A stretch of 64,000 nt of DNA. Source: Paraburkholderia podalyriae. GTDB lineage: Bacteria; Pseudomonadota; Gammaproteobacteria; Burkholderiales; Burkholderiaceae. Shown in pieces: positions 27,931-36,661 of the stretch (its first letter is position 1; each line of letters starts with the position of its first letter). Below the pieces are notes generated by a model, which saw only the letters and a program-made list of their open reading frames with translations, ran no database searches and had not been told where the DNA came from. Position numbers and translations under genes: made by a program. The stretch covers positions 186,001 to 250,000 of the forward strand of contig NZ_VZQQ01000003.1 in the NCBI RefSeq assembly GCF_014397785.1, in the 5' to 3' direction.

Positions 27931-29871
27931 TCAACGCCCCGCGGCACGACGAATGTCATCCAGCGCACCCGGGTTATCGAGCGACGACAAGTCTCCCGGA
28001 GGCTGTCCCGCATAAACGCTGCGAATCACGCGCCGCATGATCTTCGAACTGCGCGTCTTCGGCAGTTGCGCGACCACATGCACCGCGGATGGACGGAACG
28101 GCCGCCCAAGCCTGCCGTCGACATGCTTGGCGAGACTTTGTTCAAGTTCAACCGGTGACACGTGCGATCCCGCCGTCTGGATGACGAACACGACGAGCTT
28201 CTGCCCCTTGACGGCATCGTCGACGCCGATCGCCGCTGCTTCGGCGATCTCTGGCAGTTCAAGCAGCACCTCTTCGATCTCGGCCGGGCCGACTCGCTTG
28301 CCGGCCAGTTTGATCGTGTCATCGGATCGGCCGAGCATGAACCAGTGTCCGTCTTCGCGGTGCATCGCCAGATCGCCGTGCACCCAGATGCCTGGAATCG
28401 TTCGCCAGTAAGAATCGAGGTAGCGCTCGTTGTCCTGCCAGAACGATTGCGTCATGCCGACGAACGGTGCATGCACCGACAACTCGCCGATGCGGTCGAC
28501 CAGCGATTCGCCGGTCGGCCCGACGACGTCGACCTCCACCGATGGAGACGCCGTGTTGAATCCGCTCGGCACGATCGGTCTGACGACAACGCTCGACAGC
28601 AACGCGCCCGATACTTCAGTGCCGCCCGTGTAGTTGATGACGGGGCGGCGCCCCGAGCCGAACGCTTCCTGAAACCAGACGAAATGCTCCGGATCGATGC
28701 CCTCACCGGCGGTGATCAGCAACTGCACTGTAGACACATCGCCTTGCATGGCGATCCCGGCGTTGGCCGCGAGACCGCGGATCAATGTTGGCGCCGAACC
28801 GAAATGCGTAATGCGATGACGCTCGATCAGACGCGACATACGCGACCAGTCCGGAAAGTCGGGTGCGCCGTCATAGCAGACTAGTGTCGCACCGCGCAGC
28901 AACGCGCTCGACATCACAAGCGAGCCGGCAATCCAGCCCATGTCGGCGGGCCAGCAAAACACGTCGCCCTGCTTGACGTTGAAATGCACGGCCGAGTCGT
29001 GCGCGATCTTCAGCGGGAAGCCGCCGTGCGTATGCACCGCCCCTTTGGGCTTGCCCGTCGTTCCGGACGTGTAGATCACCATGAACGGGTCTTCAGGCGA
29101 CATCCGCTCGGCCGCCGGGTCCGGCTGTGCGTCGGCGACCGCGCGCCAGTCGAGCACCTTTGCGTCGAAATGGATCGGCTCTGCCGCGCGTTTCCAGATA
29201 ACAGTGTCGATATCCGGCAAGCGCGTCAACGCTTCGTCGACCAGCTTGCGCGTATCGACCCACTTGCCGCGACGCGAGAAGCCCGTTGTTGCGATCAATA
29301 AGCGTGCGGAACATGACGACAGCCGCGACACGATCGCGTCGACGCCAAACCCGCTGAAGAGCGGCACCGCAACCGCGCCAACCCACGCAATGCCCAGCAA
29401 CGTAACAGTCGCCTCGACGCCGTTCTCCATCAGCAAGCCAATGCGATCGCCACGTTTCACGCCTTGCGCCTTCAGGCCTGCCGCGAACGACGCGACTCGC
29501 TGCGCCAACTCACCGTAGGTCACGCGCTGAATCGAGCCGTCTTCCCGCTCGGCGACGACTGCGTCCTGTTGCACGGTGGCCGGATCGTCCGCCCACTTCA
29601 GGGCAGTCTTGACCCAGTTCAGTTGTCCGCCGCGGAACCACTTCGGAAACTCCTTGCCCGCGGAGAGATCGGCATACGTGTGGTAATCGACGTCCCATAC
29701 GATCCCACAGAAATCGACGACGGTTCGCCAATAGTGTTCGGGTTGGGCGTTCGAGAAGGCCAACAGTTCGTCGTAGTCCTCGAGTCCTAGACGCTCGATC
29801 AGTGCAGTGACATTCGACGTTGCGATATCGTCGGCCGTTGGTCTCCACACATTCATCCTATGTTCACTCAT
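27931..29871 (-). CDS. Acyl-CoA synthetase, acetyl/propionyl-CoA synthetase type
   Basis: A 646-residue AMP-forming synthetase with the N-terminal ACAS region (HYWRTVVDFCGIVWDVDYHT). The P-loop is YTSGTTGKPKGAVHTHGG, A5 is INYTGGTEVSG, A7 is WVHGDLAMH, and catalytic Lys610 is in KTRSSKIMRR. The length and WPADMGWIAGS match acetyl- and acetoacetyl-type synthetases more than the shorter ligases. It activates a small acid to its CoA ester. The start at 29871 has only a weak ribosome site (GGAAC); the Met five codons on is an alternative. It is divergent from the thiolase gene, with back-to-back regulon promoters between them. A C-terminal ghost of a second copy lies at 39885. Confidence 0.9.
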   Translation of the reverse strand: MSEHRMNVWRPTADDIATSNVTALIERLGLEDYDELLAFSNAQPEHYWRTVVDFCGIVWDVDYHTYADLSAGKEFPKWFRGGQLNWVKTALKWADDPATVQQDAVVAEREDGSIQRVTYGELAQRVASFAAGLKAQGVKRGDRIGLLMENGVEATVTLLGIAWVGAVAVPLFSGFGVDAIVSRLSSCSARLLIATTGFSRRGKWVDTRKLVDEALTRLPDIDTVIWKRAAEPIHFDAKVLDWRAVADAQPDPAAERMSPEDPFMVIYTSGTTGKPKGAVHTHGGFPLKIAHDSAVHFNVKQGDVFCWPADMGWIAGSLVMSSALLRGATLVCYDGAPDFPDWSRMSRLIERHRITHFGSAPTLIRGLAANAGIAMQGDVSTVQLLITAGEGIDPEHFVWFQEAFGSGRRPVINYTGGTEVSGALLSSVVVRPIVPSGFNTASPSVEVDVVGPTGESLVDRIGELSVHAPFVGMTQSFWQDNERYLDSYWRTIPGIWVHGDLAMHREDGHWFMLGRSDDTIKLAGKRVGPAEIEEVLLELPEIAEAAAIGVDDAVKGQKLVVFVIQTAGSHVSPVELEQSLAKHVDGRLGRPFRPSAVHVVAQLPKTRSSKIMRRVIRSVYAGQPPGDLSSLDNPGALDDIRRAAGR

Positions 29872-29950
29872 TGAAGTTCCAGGCGGGTAAGGTAAAGCCG
29901 GGAATCGGCCTGATCATTGTCTTGTCCATCGTGATCCGCCCGCGTTGCCA

Positions 29951-29988
29951 AGTCAACGCGGCGAATCGGCGTGTTCCGTGCAACGGAA
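29951..29988 (-). promoter_or_regulatory. Composite regulon promoter for the acyl-CoA synthetase
   Basis: The palindromic operator TTCCGTGCAACGGAA (29974-29988), then on the minus strand 17 bp, then TTGACT (29956-29951). The synthetase start is 79 bp further. It faces away from the thiolase promoter 88 bp to the right. Confidence 0.72.
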
Positions 29989-30075
29989 TGACGCGAGCCT
30001 GCGCAAAAATGCGCTCCGTACCTGCACGAGCCGTATGTTTGCTTCCGGTTTCACCGTCCTCGGGACCGTCGTCGT

Positions 30076-30112
30076 ATCGAAGTACGGAAATCTTTCTGGG
30101 CCCGCGTTGACG
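30076..30112 (+). promoter_or_regulatory. Composite regulon promoter for the thiolase
   Basis: The box ATCGAAGTACGGAA (30076-30089), 17 bp, then TTGACG (30107-30112), with CAATGT 18 bp later as a possible -10. The thiolase start is at 30208. Confidence 0.72.
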
Positions 30113-30207
30113 CTCAGTTAGCACGCCCCGCAATGTGAACAAACATTCGACATGCCTCGCCATATCCAATCGCACGCATGCCACCTACAACGCAGAAGGA
30201 CATTTTC

Positions 30208-31404
30208 ATGAGACGAGCAGCCATTGTTGCACCCGTTCGAACCCCGGTGGGTACGTTCGGCGGATCCCTGCGCAACATCCCGGTAGAAGGCCTGACGGAT
30301 GCGGTCATCAAGGCCACACTCGCGCGCACGAAAATAGATCCGTCGCGTATCGACGATGTCGTGTTCGCGCAATCGTATGCAAACAGCGAAACGCCCTGCA
30401 TCGGTCGATGGGCGGCGCTGAACGCAGGCCTGCCGATCAGCGTGCCTGGAATGCAGCTCGATCGTCGTTGCGGCGGCGGGTTGCAGGCCATCGCCACCGC
30501 TGCGATGATGGTTCAGAGCGGCGCGGCGGATGTGGTGCTGGCCGGCGGCGTCGAAAGCATGAGCAACATTGAGTACTACACGACCGACATGCGCTGGGGC
30601 AAGCGCTCCGGTTCGGCGCGCTTTCACGACCGCCTCGAACGCGGCCGCGAACGCTCGCAGCCGGAGGAACGTTTCGGCTATATCTCGGGCATGGTCGAAA
30701 CGGCGGAGAACCTCGCGCGTGAATACGGTATCTCGCGTGCCGAGGCCGACAGCTTTGCCGCTCGTAGTCACGAGCGCGCCGCCGCCGCATGGGAAACGGG
30801 CAAGTTCAATGACGAAGTCGTGCCGATCGCCGTTCCCCAGAAAAAGGGGGAACCGGTAATGTTCTCGCGCGATGAAGGCATTCGCCCCGATACGACGTCA
30901 GATACGCTTGCCAAGCTCAAGCCGCTCATGAAGGACGGCATCACGACGGCGGGTAACGCGAGCCAGCAAAACGACGCCGCCGCGGCTTGCCTGATCGTCG
31001 CGGAGGACAAGCTGGACGAACTCGAGTTGGCGCCGCTCGGTTATCTCGTCGGATGGGCGGCCGCCGGGTGCGAGCCGTCGAAGATGGGCATCGGCCCGGT
31101 TCCTGCCGTCGAACGCCTGTTCGCCCGCACCGGCTTTTCGTTCGATCGCGTCGATCTCGTTGAACTGAACGAAGCGTTCGCTGCGCAAGCGCTCGCTGTG
31201 CTGAAGGGCTGGAATTGGGACGACCGCGAACGCCTGAACGTGAACGGCTCGGGTATTTCGCTCGGCCATCCGATCGGCGCAACGGGTGTGCGGATGATGG
31301 CGACGTTGCTGTATGAGTTGAAGCGGCGCGGAGCACGTTACGGTCTCGAGACGATGTGCATCGGCGGTGGTCAGGGTCTGGCCGCGTTGGTCGAGTCAGC
31401 GTGA
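30208..31404 (+). CDS. Acetyl-CoA acyltransferase (thiolase)
   Basis: A 398-residue thiolase. The nucleophile Cys88 is in LDRRCGGGLQAI, His354 is in SLGHPIGATG, and Cys384 is in MCIGGGQG; VELNEAFAAQAL is the NEAF motif. It cleaves a 3-ketoacyl-CoA with CoA, or condenses two acyl-CoAs. The ATG at 30208 follows AGAAGGA; the frame begins at 30178. It is divergent from the acyl-CoA synthetase and followed, after a dead MFS gene, by a binding protein and an aldehyde dehydrogenase. A second, decayed copy of the central part lies at 40075. Confidence 0.94.
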   Translation: MRRAAIVAPVRTPVGTFGGSLRNIPVEGLTDAVIKATLARTKIDPSRIDDVVFAQSYANSETPCIGRWAALNAGLPISVPGMQLDRRCGGGLQAIATAAMMVQSGAADVVLAGGVESMSNIEYYTTDMRWGKRSGSARFHDRLERGRERSQPEERFGYISGMVETAENLAREYGISRAEADSFAARSHERAAAAWETGKFNDEVVPIAVPQKKGEPVMFSRDEGIRPDTTSDTLAKLKPLMKDGITTAGNASQQNDAAAACLIVAEDKLDELELAPLGYLVGWAAAGCEPSKMGIGPVPAVERLFARTGFSFDRVDLVELNEAFAAQALAVLKGWNWDDRERLNVNGSGISLGHPIGATGVRMMATLLYELKRRGARYGLETMCIGGGQGLAALVESA

Positions 31405-31558
31405 CCCACAACTGGAGAATTTACTGCTGCAGCCTGCGGCGTGAGTGGATATCCGTCGCGTCGCAGGATTCGATCATTCATATGCCCGCGTCATGGTTTT
31501 CAGCTCGCCTTTGATTCGATTTCTTATTTAAATTCAGATAGCCCGGCTGATATAGATT

Positions 31559-31935
31559 GACCGCAGCAGCTCATCGTATGTGCTCGCGCTTCTCACTTTC
31601 TCGTATTCGCTCGCCTACATCGATCGTCAACTGCTTAGTCTTCTGGTCGATGCGATCCGGCATTCGCTGCCGATCTCCGACACCCCAGTTGAGTCTGATC
31701 CAGGGCATCGCATTCTTCTCCGCCAATCTTCTGGCGGCGCCCGTTTTCGGCCGACTGGTCGATGTCTTCGATCGACGCAATATTCTGGTGGTTGCCATCT
31801 GCCTGCGGAGCCTCTTCACCGCACTCTGCGGACGCGCCGATACCTATTCGGACTGTTCGTCGCTCGCTTCGGCGTCGGTGCGAGTGAAGCATGTGTCTGG
31901 GTATGCCGCCCCGGTTTCCCGCACGGATCGATGCG
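31559..31935 (+). pseudogene. MFS transporter, frameshifted N-terminal remnant
   Basis: Translating across frames gives SYVLALLTFSYSLAYIDRQL, then LSLIQGIAFFSANLLAAPVF, GRLVDVFDRRNILVVAICL and GLFVARFGVGASEACVW, the first four membrane segments of an MFS organic-acid transporter (spinster/aromatic-acid type). Frameshifts occur near 31690 and 31850, and the remaining eight segments are absent. It may have been the transporter of the thiolase unit. Confidence 0.75.
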
Positions 31936-32109
31936 TTGAATCGTATTTCAATCTATCAGTTGTTAGGTTTGTGACCCGAGGTGAGCGTACGTCTGCGGCA
32001 GACCGTATTGCTTCAATTTCAAGGCGTGGAACGATCGATTCACCGAGATTGTCCTCGCGCATCTAACGGACTTACAACAGATCACAAACCAACACGAGGA
32101 GACATCGCA

Positions 32110-33336
32110 ATGAAGCGACTTTCATTTCCCTGCGCCGGCATATCACTTGCCGGCCTCCTGCTCGCCCTGTCGAGCACCATGTCATGTGCGCAAGACGCGA
32201 TGCCGATAAGAATCGTCGGCTCGCTCGATCTCAGTGGGCCTGCTTCCGACCTCGGCGAACAGTCGCTTGCCGGGATTCAGTTCGCGATCGACAGTCTGAA
32301 CAAACATGGTGGGGTACTCGGACGACCGGTCACGTTCGACAAGCAGGACAACGGCACCAATCCGCAACGTGCAATTAACCAGGCCAGCGCGCTCGTCCAG
32401 CCGGGCGCGTCTCTATTGCTCTCTCCGACCAGCTCGGGCAGCACTATCGCCGTCAGCAAAATGGTCTCCGGGAAGCTGAAGGTGCCGATGTGTGTCGCCA
32501 TCTCGGCCGCCGAGGAGATCACGATGAAGGACTATCAGCCCTACGTCTTTTCGATGGCGCCAACGACCTACATGCTGATGCGCGCCGTCACCACGCGGCT
32601 CGCGAAACAGTCGTACAAGCGCTACGCGCTGCTCGTGCCCGACTACGCGGGCGGACGTTCGGCCGCTACACGGTTCAAGGCGTTCCTCAAAGAGATGAAC
32701 CCGCAGGCACAGATCGTCGTCGAGGAATATCCGAAACTCGGCGCAATCGACTACACCGCGAGCATCAACAAGATCCTCGCGGCGAAGCCCGACTATGTGT
32801 GGGCCCAGATCTACGGCGCGGACCTCGTCACGTTTTCGAAACAGGCCAACGCACTGGGCTTCTTCAAGCAGATCAACAATCACTTCATGACGGTGGTCGA
32901 TGCGAACACACTGAAGATCCTCGGCGACGACGCGCCGCTCGGCACAGAAGCCTATCAATACGCGCCATTCAACTATCTGGAGAAAACGCCGCATGCGAAG
33001 GATTTCGTCTCGCAGTTCAAAGCCCACACGGGCAACTATCCGTCGGATTGGGCAAGCGTCGGCTATGACTGCGTGATGACTTGGGCGCAGGCAGTCACTA
33101 CCGCGAAATCGACGCAATCCGATGCGGTCATGCGGGCGATCGAAACGAACGCCTTCGACTTGCTGCGCGGGAAGGTCCGCTTCGGTCAGTACGATCACGA
33201 AGCCGAAGTGCCGGTCTACATCGGCAAAATGGTCAAGAGCGCCCAATACGGTCAGCCGGTGCTCGATATCGACGAGGTGGTGGCCGCTAGCATCACGCGT
33301 CCGTCGAAGGCGGTTGTCGAGGAAGCCCGCAAATAG
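32110..33336 (+). CDS. ABC transporter substrate-binding protein (LivK-like), orphan
   Basis: A 408-residue periplasmic protein of the branched-chain amino-acid binding family (type I fold). A signal peptide with LAGLLLALSSTMSCA precedes IRIVGSLDLSGPASDLGEQS. The mature part resembles LivK at 38549 (NKHGGVLGRPV, DNGTNPQRA, VGYDCVMTWAQA against NKRGGVLGHPV, DNGTNPQRA and TYDCVMTWAQA). ATG 32110 follows GAGGAG; the frame begins at 31981. No permease or ATPase genes are beside it, so it may feed the livHMGF system 3 kb away with another ligand. The family takes up amino acids, aromatic acids, amides or dicarboxylates. Confidence 0.92.
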   Translation: MKRLSFPCAGISLAGLLLALSSTMSCAQDAMPIRIVGSLDLSGPASDLGEQSLAGIQFAIDSLNKHGGVLGRPVTFDKQDNGTNPQRAINQASALVQPGASLLLSPTSSGSTIAVSKMVSGKLKVPMCVAISAAEEITMKDYQPYVFSMAPTTYMLMRAVTTRLAKQSYKRYALLVPDYAGGRSAATRFKAFLKEMNPQAQIVVEEYPKLGAIDYTASINKILAAKPDYVWAQIYGADLVTFSKQANALGFFKQINNHFMTVVDANTLKILGDDAPLGTEAYQYAPFNYLEKTPHAKDFVSQFKAHTGNYPSDWASVGYDCVMTWAQAVTTAKSTQSDAVMRAIETNAFDLLRGKVRFGQYDHEAEVPVYIGKMVKSAQYGQPVLDIDEVVAASITRPSKAVVEEARK

Positions 33337-33407
33337 ATCTGCGCGGCTCTTCTCCCGAAGCACAAGGCAATCTTCCGAACGAAACAGCACCTTTCCCGGA
33401 GCATCGA

Positions 33408-34916
33408 ATGTCGAACCAATCATTCGCCCCCGCAAGCGACACATCGCTGCGGCGCTACGAACATCTGTACATCGACGGCGAATGGGTGAAGCCGCTCGAC
33501 GGTGAACTCATCGAGAGCATCGATCCCGCCACTGGCAAGCCGTGGGCCATTGCACCGATGGGCGGCCCGCAGGACATCGACCGCGCGGTCGCCGCGGCGC
33601 GGCAAGCGTTCAACGGCCCGTGGCGCCGGATGCCCGGTCACGAAAGAGCGGCCTTGCTGCGCCGCTTCGCCGATCTCTTCAGCGCGGCGATCCCCGAGCT
33701 GGCGGTCATCGAATCGCGCGACAACGGCAATCTGGTGCGCGAACACCGGGCGAGCCTCACTGCACAGGTCCAGTGGTATCAGTGGTTCGCGTCGCTCGCG
33801 GACAAGGCGCAGGGCACCACAATCCCGATCGACGACAGCGTGCATGCGTTTACGACGCGCGTGCCGATCGGCGTAGTCGGCGCGATCATTCCTTGGAATG
33901 CACCGCTGCTTGCGACCTGCCTCAAGATCGGCGCGGCGTTAGCGGCCGGCTGCGCAGTCGTGGTCAAGCCCGCCGAGCAGACGCCCGTTTCAGCGCTGGA
34001 GCTCGCGCGTCTGATGCACGAAGCCGGCATTCCGCCCGGCGTGTTCAATGTCGTGCCGGGTTTCGGACGGACGGCGGGCGCGCATCTCGTCAAGCATCCG
34101 GACGTCAACAAGATTTCCTTTACCGGCGCGAGCCAGACCGCGAAACACATGGTGCGCGACGGCGCCGAGAATCTGAAGCGCTTCACGTTCGAACTCGGCG
34201 GCAAGGCGCCGCATATTATCTTTGCCGACGCCGATCTCGACAATGCGATCAATGCCGCGACAGCATCGGCGTGGCGGCTGACCGGACAGAGTTGTGCGCT
34301 CGGTTCCCGCGTACTCGTCGAGCGCCCGATCTACGACCGCGTTGTCGACGCGTTCCGCACGCGTGCAAAGTCCGTGCGTGTCGGTCTACCATCGGTCGAT
34401 ACCAACCATATGGGTCCGCAGGCGCATGAAGAGCAGCTCCGGAAGACTCTCTCGTACATCGAGTTCGGCAAGCAGGACGGCGCCGAGCTGATCACGGGCG
34501 GCAGCCGTGTCCTTACGCCAGCCCTTGCGCCCGGGTACTTCGTCGAACCGACCGTGTTCGCCGGCGTGACGAACCGGATGCGAATCGCCCGCGACGAAAT
34601 TTTTGGCCCCGTTGCGTCGCTGATTCCATTCGATGGCGAGGACGAAGCGGTCGCGATTGCGAACGACACGCCATACGGTCTCACCGCCGGTCTGTGGACT
34701 CGCGACGTCGGACGCGCACATCGCGTATCGAACCGTATCGAGGCGGGCATGGTGTGGGTCAATACGTACTCGTTCCTGCGCTGGTCGACGCCCTACGGGG
34801 GATTCAAAGTCAGCGGCTGGGGCCGCGAGAACGGCATCCATGCACTCGATCCGTACCTCGAGACGAGGACGACGGTCATCAGCACGAGCGGCCAGTTCCC
34901 GAATCTGTACACATGA
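33408..34916 (+). CDS. Aldehyde dehydrogenase 3 (NAD(P)+)
   Basis: A 502-residue ALDH. Catalytic Cys296 is in TGQSCALGSR, Glu262 in FELGGKAPHI, the cofactor region is VVGAIIPWNAPLLA with FTGASQTAKHM, and GGFKVSGWGRENG is the C-terminal signature. The ATG follows GGAGC. It is the last gene on this strand before the liv operon on the other strand and likely shares a transcript with the binding protein 71 bp upstream. Its sequence differs from the pair at 10.9-13.8 kb. Confidence 0.93.
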   Translation: MSNQSFAPASDTSLRRYEHLYIDGEWVKPLDGELIESIDPATGKPWAIAPMGGPQDIDRAVAAARQAFNGPWRRMPGHERAALLRRFADLFSAAIPELAVIESRDNGNLVREHRASLTAQVQWYQWFASLADKAQGTTIPIDDSVHAFTTRVPIGVVGAIIPWNAPLLATCLKIGAALAAGCAVVVKPAEQTPVSALELARLMHEAGIPPGVFNVVPGFGRTAGAHLVKHPDVNKISFTGASQTAKHMVRDGAENLKRFTFELGGKAPHIIFADADLDNAINAATASAWRLTGQSCALGSRVLVERPIYDRVVDAFRTRAKSVRVGLPSVDTNHMGPQAHEEQLRKTLSYIEFGKQDGAELITGGSRVLTPALAPGYFVEPTVFAGVTNRMRIARDEIFGPVASLIPFDGEDEAVAIANDTPYGLTAGLWTRDVGRAHRVSNRIEAGMVWVNTYSFLRWSTPYGGFKVSGWGRENGIHALDPYLETRTTVISTSGQFPNLYT

Positions 34917-35250
34917 ACCGAATAAGAAGGAAGCACGCATTTTGTTCTGACAGTATGCCGGGCACAACGAAGAGTCTGGAAGCTAGCCACGGGCTGAGTG
35001 CGTCGCTTGATCGCCGGATGATCTTGCTCGACAACGTTGCAGATACTTGTTCTGGCGAATCTTGATCGGTGATTCACGCTTCGCGTTGATGGCCTCAAAC
35101 AATGGAATCATGCGAAATGCAGTGACGCGAGCGAGATGTGGAGGTTGCACGGTGGCCTGAATCGGTTTCCCCATAACAATGATTGCCGAGGGGCATTTGT
35201 GTCGCAGCCGCAATGTGATGGCTGATTAACACACCCGAGTGAAGATGGAA
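34917..35250. other. Gene-free stretch of 334 bp between convergent genes
   Basis: Lies between the ends of aldehyde dehydrogenase 3 and livF. It is richer in A+T than its surroundings and has no convincing gene. No strong terminator stem with a T-run was found. Confidence 0.45.
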
Positions 35251-35931
35251 TCAGGCGCGGGGCAGCATCGCCGTCGGTTGTCTGTCAGTGATCGCGCCTT
35301 TGTCGATTCCGTACCAGCGCTGACAGACCAGGTCGGTGAATTTGACATTCTGCTCGGCAACGAGGATGCCAACGCCTCTGGCCTGCAAGGCTTTGATCGA
35401 CTCGGCAAGGCGCAGCACCACGATCGGTGCCAGGCCTTCGCTCGGCTCATCCATTAGCAGCAGCTTGGGGTCGAGCATCAAGGCACGCCCGATGGCGACC
35501 ATCTGGCGCTCGCCGCCGGACAGCTTGCCGGCATATCTTGACCGCAGGCGCAAGAGCTCGGGAAAGAGCGCAAAGATCTCGGTGACTTTTTGCAGGTCGG
35601 GATGCGGCACGCCGATGGCGAGATTCTCTTCCACTGTCAGCGACTTGAACAGCCGCCCACCGCTAGGGACGATAGTGACGCCCGCTCCCACGCGGCGATG
35701 CGCCGGCAACTCAGACACCTCCCTTCCTGCGAGCACGATACTTCCGCTTGCGCAGGCCAGTAGACCGGCAATCGCGTTGATAAAGGTCGTCTTACCCGCG
35801 CCGTTTCTTCCAAGCAACCCGACCACCTCGCCGGCATGCACGGCGATCGCTGCATTGCGAATTACCCGTACAGAGCCGTATCCCGCTTCCAGCGCTTCAA
35901 CGCGCAGGACCTCCTCAGAAGTCTTCGCCAA
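35251..35931 (-). CDS. livF: Branched-chain-type ABC transporter ATPase LivF
   Basis: A 226-residue ABC ATPase. Walker A is GRNGAGKTT, the signature LSGGERQMVAIGRALM, Walker B LLLMDEPSEGLAP, and the switch-region Gln/Asn is in VAEQNVKFTDL. It pairs with LivG to power uptake through LivHM. Its start overlaps the end of livG by 17 bp. It is the last gene of the operon; a ghost of its C-terminus lies at 13.9 kb. Confidence 0.95.
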   Translation of the reverse strand: MAKTSEEVLRVEALEAGYGSVRVIRNAAIAVHAGEVVGLLGRNGAGKTTFINAIAGLLACASGSIVLAGREVSELPAHRRVGAGVTIVPSGGRLFKSLTVEENLAIGVPHPDLQKVTEIFALFPELLRLRSRYAGKLSGGERQMVAIGRALMLDPKLLLMDEPSEGLAPIVVLRLAESIKALQARGVGILVAEQNVKFTDLVCQRWYGIDKGAITDRQPTAMLPRA

Positions 35932-36661
35932 AATACGCCTCCTTTACGCGCTCGTCCGCGCGCACGCGCTCGGGCGGCGCGTCAATCAGAACCTTGCCTG
36001 CCACGAGCACAATCACTCGAGTGGCAAATGAAAACACTACGTCCATGTCGTGCTCCACGAAGGCGATCGGAATTTTCTCCCGCCTGGTGATTGCGCGGAT
36101 CTGGGCGAGACACTCGCGTGACTCCTCCCGGCCCATTCCTGCGGTGGGTTCGTCCAGCAGCAGGACTTTGGGCCGTGTTGCCAAGGCCACGGCCAGGTCC
36201 AAGGTGCGCAGATCGCCGTGCGACAGTTCGCCGGCGCGCACGTGTGCCTTTGCCGACAGCCCGACACGATCGAGCAAGTCATCGGCTTCCGCACGCAGCG
36301 TTTTTGTTGCGAGCAGGAACACATTCCAACTCAGGCTGTTCGCGGCCATCAGCGCGACCTGCACATTCTCACGCGCGGAGTACGCCGGGAATAAGCTGCT
36401 GAGCTGGAAGGAGCGACCGAGCCCCTGCTTCACCCGCCGCCACGGCGGTTGCCGGGTAACCGGCTTTCCAAAGAGGTGTATCTCGCCCGCATCCGGCATC
36501 TTGCGCCCGGTGAGTAGATCGAAGAGGCTGCTTTTTCCCGCCCCGTTAGGCCCGATGATGGCGACCGCTTCCCCCGTGTGCACGGTCAGCGAAACCCCGT
36601 CCACCGCAGTGAAATCGCCGAAGGACTTGCACAGGTTCGACGCTTCGAGTACGGCGCTCAT
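35915..36661 (-). CDS. livG: Branched-chain-type ABC transporter ATPase LivG
   Basis: A 248-residue ABC ATPase. Walker A is GPNGAGKSS, the Q-loop region GLGRSFQLSSLFP, the signature LSHGDLRTLDLAVALA, Walker B VLLLDEPTAGMG, and the switch His is in VEHDMDVVF. The start is ATG 36661, which overlaps the livM stop as ATGA; the frame extends to 36787 without a ribosome site. It forms the ATPase pair with LivF. Confidence 0.95.
   Translation of the reverse strand: MSAVLEASNLCKSFGDFTAVDGVSLTVHTGEAVAIIGPNGAGKSSLFDLLTGRKMPDAGEIHLFGKPVTRQPPWRRVKQGLGRSFQLSSLFPAYSARENVQVALMAANSLSWNVFLLATKTLRAEADDLLDRVGLSAKAHVRAGELSHGDLRTLDLAVALATRPKVLLLDEPTAGMGREESRECLAQIRAITRREKIPIAFVEHDMDVVFSFATRVIVLVAGKVLIDAPPERVRADERVKEAYFGEDF

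Noticed and set aside
32413..33444. A 343-codon open frame on the minus strand
   Set aside because: Antisense shadow of the binding protein at 32110; Arg/His/Asp-rich translation and no family features.
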